In this document: positions 5,851-6,625 of the stretch, piece after piece
How positions within the stretch are numbered: the stretch's first letter is position 1
Layout: every line of letters begins with the position of its first letter
DNA from: Candidatus Acetothermia bacterium JdFR-50
GTDB taxonomy: Bacteria; Bipolaricaulota; Bipolaricaulia; Bipolaricaulales; Bipolaricaulaceae
Direction: 5' to 3'
Assembly (NCBI GenBank): GCA_002010365.1
Contig: MTNL01000137.1
Span: 1 to 6,625, forward strand
DNA: 6,625 nt
Program-made: the position numbers and the translations under genes
The notes under the pieces: generated by a model
Told to the model about the DNA's origin: nothing
Databases searched by the model: none
What the model saw: only the letters and a program-made list of their open reading frames with translations

Positions 5851-5924
5851 GGATACGGTCACCATAAGGCGGACCTTACACCGAGGCCATGGGTTATTGA
5901 TCCCTCCCCAAGGACAGGGAGAAT

Positions 5925-5929
5925 GGAGG
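5925..5929 (+). promoter_or_regulatory. ribosome-binding site that decides the ABC gene start
   Basis: GGAGG lies 5 nt before the ATG at 5935, favouring that start over the in-frame ATG at 5923, which has only AAGGA 8 nt upstream. The rest of the 5777-5934 gap holds the rpsT leader and promoter; I could not recognise a convincing plus-strand promoter in it. Confidence 0.55.
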
Positions 5930-5934
5930 CGGAC

Positions 5935-6625
5935 ATGGCGGGGGAAGCGAAGCTCCAGGTCCATGACCTGCACAAGGGATTCGGGTCCGTGACCGCTGTG
6001 GACGGGGTTTCCTTCGCGGTGGGGGAGGGGGAAATCTTCGTCCTTCTCGGCCCTTCCGGGTGCGGGAAGACCACGATCCTGCGGATAATAGCCGGGCTTG
6101 AGCGTCCGGACCGGGGAGACGTGCGGATAGGCGGGCGGTCGGTGCTCGGCCTTCCTCCGGAGAAACGGAACGTGGGGCTCCTCTTCCAAAGCTATGCCCT
6201 TTTTCCCCACATGAGCGTCCACGCCAACGTGGCTTATGGCCTTCGCTTCCGTCGTGTATCCCGGCGGGAACGGGAAAGAAAAGTCCGGGAGCTTTTGGAG
6301 CTCGTGGGGCTAAGGGGATACGAGCGAAGGAAGCCCCATCAACTCTCCCACGGGCAGAAACAGCGCGTCGCCCTGGCGCGGGCCCTGGCGCCGGAACCGG
6401 AGGTCCTCCTCCTGGACGAACCCCTTTCGGCCCTGGACGCGGCCCTGAGAGGAGAACTCAAAGGGGAGCTGCGCCGCATCCTGAAGGAGAGGGGCACGAC
6501 CTCGGTTTACGTAACCCACGATCAAGGAGAAGGCCTTTCCATAGGGGATCGGCTCGCGGTGATGCGGGAGGGAAAGATCGAGCAGGAGGGTCGTCCCGAG
6601 GAGATCTACTTCTTTCCCAGAACCG
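5935..6625 (+). CDS. ABC transporter ATP-binding protein, importer type (3' end cut)
   Basis: This is the nucleotide-binding subunit that powers a membrane importer; the first 230 residues are present and the gene runs off the right edge. Motifs are in order: Walker A GPSGCGKTT (39-47), Q-loop LLFQSYALFPHMSV (82-95, Q85), signature LSHGQKQRVALARAL (137-151), Walker B VLLLDEP (157-163, E162), D-loop SALD (165-168) and H-loop THDQ (194-197, H195). The NVGLLFQSYALFPHMSVHANVAYGL block is typical of the PotA/FbpC/MalK/CysA-type importers, which usually have a C-terminal regulatory beta domain that would lie outside the window. The transported substrate cannot be told without the partner permease and binding protein, which would be expected downstream. 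The signature has His139 where Gly is usual (LSGGQ). The gene is divergent from rpsT. ATG at 5923 would add four residues. Confidence 0.93.
   Translation, partial: MAGEAKLQVHDLHKGFGSVTAVDGVSFAVGEGEIFVLLGPSGCGKTTILRIIAGLERPDRGDVRIGGRSVLGLPPEKRNVGLLFQSYALFPHMSVHANVAYGLRFRRVSRRERERKVRELLELVGLRGYERRKPHQLSHGQKQRVALARALAPEPEVLLLDEPLSALDAALRGELKGELRRILKERGTTSVYVTHDQGEGLSIGDRLAVMREGKIEQEGRPEEIYFFPRT

Noticed and set aside
5889..5900. Three-codon upstream ORF (Met-Gly-Tyr-stop) before the ABC gene
   Set aside because: No properly spaced SD and too short to tell from chance.
5069..5992. 307-codon plus-strand open frame antisense to secF and rpsT
   Set aside because: It lies opposite well-supported secF and rpsT frames, has no family-like motifs, and runs through the rpsT promoter; long antisense frames are expected in GC-rich DNA.

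Overview
The window is a GC-rich (clearly above 60% G+C by eye), densely coded bacterial chromosome segment with eight protein genes in alternating strand blocks. I see no mobile elements, CRISPR arrays, tRNA or rRNA. The host is probably a diderm: the YidC is the long form, with about 250 residues between its N-terminal anchor and its conserved membrane core, as in Gram-negative-type insertases. I cannot assign a phylum. Strong purine Shine-Dalgarno sequences precede several genes (rpsT, secF, the ABC gene), so the organism uses SD-led initiation, although yidC may be leaderless.

Layout: (1) Minus strand, 1-1811: iadA (isoaspartyl dipeptidase) followed after 29 bp by ruvB (Holliday-junction branch-migration motor, cut by the left edge). 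(2) 1812-1914: a short divergent promoter region. (3) Plus strand, 1915-4596: an overlapping three-gene operon, yidC (membrane insertase), a short jag/khpB-like RNA-binding protein, and a WecG/TagA/CpsF-family (GT26) glycosyltransferase. The genes overlap by 17 and 4 bp, so translation is probably coupled. (4) Minus strand, 4597-5776: rpsT (ribosomal protein S20) followed after 13 bp by secF. The wecG-like and secF stop codons abut inside a 16-bp perfect palindrome. (5) 5777-5934: a divergent intergenic region with a good minus-strand promoter for rpsT. (6) Plus strand, 5935 to the right edge: the ATP-binding subunit of an importer-type ABC transporter, truncated.

The common theme of the centre is building the envelope and inserting membrane proteins (YidC, Jag, SecF), with a ribosomal protein and a cell-surface glycosyltransferase tied in by operon structure. 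The most notable observation is that rpsT has no ATG, GTG or TTG start in its reading frame. Homology and the SD both point to an ATT (AUU) start at 5776, so start-codon-based gene calling misses the gene. Other oddities are loss of the usual groove arginine in YidC, a Jag protein lacking both its N-terminal domain and the KH GxxG loop, a RuvB P-loop beginning with Ser instead of Gly, and a secF with no neighbouring secD. I did not find a convincing wholly new system here; the window is mostly housekeeping genes in unusual arrangements.
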